A stretch of DNA of 64,000 bases. Origin: Aradus depressus. Taxonomy: Eukaryota; Arthropoda; Insecta; Hemiptera; Aradidae. The DNA lies in the NCBI GenBank assembly GCA_963662175.1, contig OY759218.1, positions 3,092,001 to 3,156,000 on the forward strand, in the 5' to 3' direction. Under the pieces are notes generated by a model that was not told where the DNA came from, ran no database searches, and saw only the letters and a program-made list of their open reading frames with translations. The position numbers were made by a program, and so were the translations under genes. The number at the start of each line of letters is the position of its first letter. Positions within the stretch are counted from its first letter, which is position 1. Shown here piece by piece: positions 62,410 to 64,000 of this stretch.

Positions 62410-64000
62410 TATTTTATTTTAATACTGTGTCTATATTATATATATTTAAAAATTCCGAGATTTCCGAAAAAGACAAAGGAGATTTCAGTTCCTGTAGAGA
62501 GCGAGCAAGGGCAGGATGTAGAACCGGAAGGCGGGAGTCAGTTAACAGTAGGGGGACAGGAGTTGTGGGAAATAGAAGAAAGATCGCCTACCGTTGAGCA
62601 GACATTAGAGGGCGTAGCCCAGGGTGTTGCAGTTGGTATTGACTACAGTAGAATTTTAGCGGGAAGAGCATCTCCTTTAGTTAGATCAAGGGCCGAAAGT
62701 GTTTCTTCAAGGACGAGATCACGAACCGCGAGTCTTTCAAAGACTGGGGAAATGTTGGAGACGAGTGTTGGTTCAGGAATTGGGACGGAGAAATACTTCG
62801 AATTGCTGCTGGGAGAAATAAGAGGGGTTAGTGAAAGATTGACGGAACAAAACCGAGAGACAGAAGAAAGACTAACAAATAACATGAACGAAAAAATGAC
62901 TGACTTAAAGAAAGATAACGAGGATTTGAAGGGTAATCAAAGAAATTTAGAGAGACAAATGGGGGACATGGGAGAAAACATGACTGAACAGAATCAAGAG
63001 ACAAGGGATCGAATGGAGGAACATAATGAGGAAACAAGGGAAAGTCTTAGGAAAGAGACTCAAGAGATTAGGAAAGAAATTGGCGGGATTCAAGGTGGAA
63101 TGGCCGAGATGAAGGAACAAATAAATAATAATTCAGTTAGACTTAGTGAAAATATGGGTGAGGTATTAGAAAGATTAAAATCAGCTGAAGAAAAATGCGA
63201 GAAAAGGTTCCAGCAATTAGAAGAAAATTCGATGTTAGATCGTGAAGAGAATAGAAATCATATATTAGAAATTAATAAGAAGTTAGAAAGGGTAGTGAAT
63301 TTGCAAATAAAAGGTGGAAAGGAACATTTAGAAGTTATAGAAGAACGTAAAGATCGAAATGAAGAAGTTAGGAAAGAGATCCGAGAAAGTAAAAATAAAT
63401 TAAGTTCATTAGATGAGATAATAAATAACGGTTCCGGTGAGTTGAGTGAAGGGTTCGTAAAAATAATAGACGCTGTAGACGAAATCGGCGAAAGGAAGAA
63501 AACTAGATTCGAGAATTTAGAGTTAAGGTTGAATAAAACCAAAATGGTAGAAACGGAATTAGAAACACCGGATGTTAGGGAAATAGCCGTAATGTCTGAG
63601 GAAGAGAAAAACGCGGAGGAAGTTATGGACAAAATAGAATTAGTTGAAAAAATAGAAATTCCGATGGAAGTAGAAATTGATAGAAAAGAGGAAACTGAGG
63701 TTTTGACTTCGGAAGTAATAGAAATCAAGGAGAAAGTTATTTGCGCGAAAATTAGGAAGAATATTATAAAATTTAAATTAGAAGATTTGCGGAGTAAGAA
63801 TAAATATTTTATAAATTTGATTAAGGATACATTTTCTAGACAGAGACAGACAAATCAGAACAGTAAGAAAAACAGACGAAAGAAAGTAAAAAGAATAAAC
63901 GAAAACAGACAGACGGGAAAGAATTACAAGAATGTTCATAGGCGGACGGACGACAAAATGGAAGACCTAATTCGGCGAGGTATTCGCAAGAAAAATATAT
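62410..64000 (+). CDS. Coiled-coil gag-like ORF, runs off window
   Basis: An open frame of at least 530 codons without a stop, from just after TAA at 62407 to the window end. The first in-frame Met is at 62752, but coding-like sequence (FPKKTKEISVPVESEQGQDV, then SRAESVSSRTRSRTASLSKT) precedes it, so the true start is upstream or spliced. From about 62790 to 63500 the translation is Glu/Arg/Asn-rich with heptad-like spacing (SERLTEQNRETEERLTNNM; QEIRKEIGGIQGGMAEMKEQ), i.e. long coiled coil. The C-terminal part turns basic (KNRRKKVKRINENRQTGKNY). Arg/Asn-rich tails and coiled coils occur in gag proteins of LTR retrotransposons, and the location in transposon-rich DNA fits that. A host coiled-coil protein is the alternative. 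No zinc knuckle is visible before the window ends. Confidence 0.6.

Noticed and set aside
63258..63728. Serine-rich 156-codon minus frame
   Set aside because: It is antisense to the long coiled-coil plus frame, whose Glu/Lys codons give Ser/Phe/Ile on the other strand.

Overview
This is a fragment of a repeat-rich, AT-rich animal nuclear genome, almost certainly an insect or close arthropod relative. It contains no rRNA gene, functional tRNA gene, operon or bacterial-style gene layout. The only host coding sequence I can support is two exons (13429-13587 and 44585-44713, plus strand). They encode one immunoglobulin domain of a Dpr-interacting-protein (DIP)/lachesin-like neuronal adhesion protein. 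Both are phase-compatible and have GT/AG borders, so the roughly 31 kb between them reads as one giant intron, and most of the window is transposon debris in and around it.

Left flank (1-13400): tandem and interspersed family-A repeats, tRNA-derived SINEs, a mariner transposase fragment, and a second mariner copy whose DNA-binding domain contains 21 tandem copies of one 60-bp unit (7201-8460) that keep an open frame. A pogo/Tigger N-terminus and several relics carrying hammerhead-ribozyme cores follow.

Giant intron (13588-44584): a Helitron with minisatellite arrays (14204-16732); a non-LTR 3' end (16790-17545); a Penelope-like element (18657-21582) with an intact RT/GIY-YIG ORF, 13-bp target duplications and two hammerhead ribozymes, inserted in an RTE-like LINE; a Jockey relic; a DUF4817-type DNA transposon (23648-27870) with piggyBac and PIF/Harbinger elements nested in it; an R1 relic; a second PIF/Harbinger element (29820-31207); a 181-bp hammerhead-bearing insertion with 13-bp flanking duplications (31383-31563); a nearly intact APE/RT/RNase H LINE on the minus strand (about 31950-37330); a minus-strand Helitron (37755-38978); a Ty3/Gypsy fragment with an inverted duplication; and a probable solo LTR (41542-42516).

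Right flank (44714-64000): a long-TIR element split by a 537-bp Helitron, a foldback element with arms of about 410 bp, more SINEs, Jockey relics, a piggyBac fragment, a recent 5'-truncated Jockey copy with a 12-bp target duplication and an intact 810-codon ORF (56239-58818), a decayed second Penelope-like element with a different hammerhead ribozyme, and a long coiled-coil, gag-like ORF that runs off the window end.

The recurring theme is small self-cleaving RNA. Three sequence classes of hammerhead motif, each with a palindromic stem III, are attached to Penelope-type elements or to very small mobile units here. Calls rest on reading motifs, splice sites, terminal repeats and target duplications by eye. 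No database search was possible, so family names are from recognition and boundaries of decayed copies are approximate.
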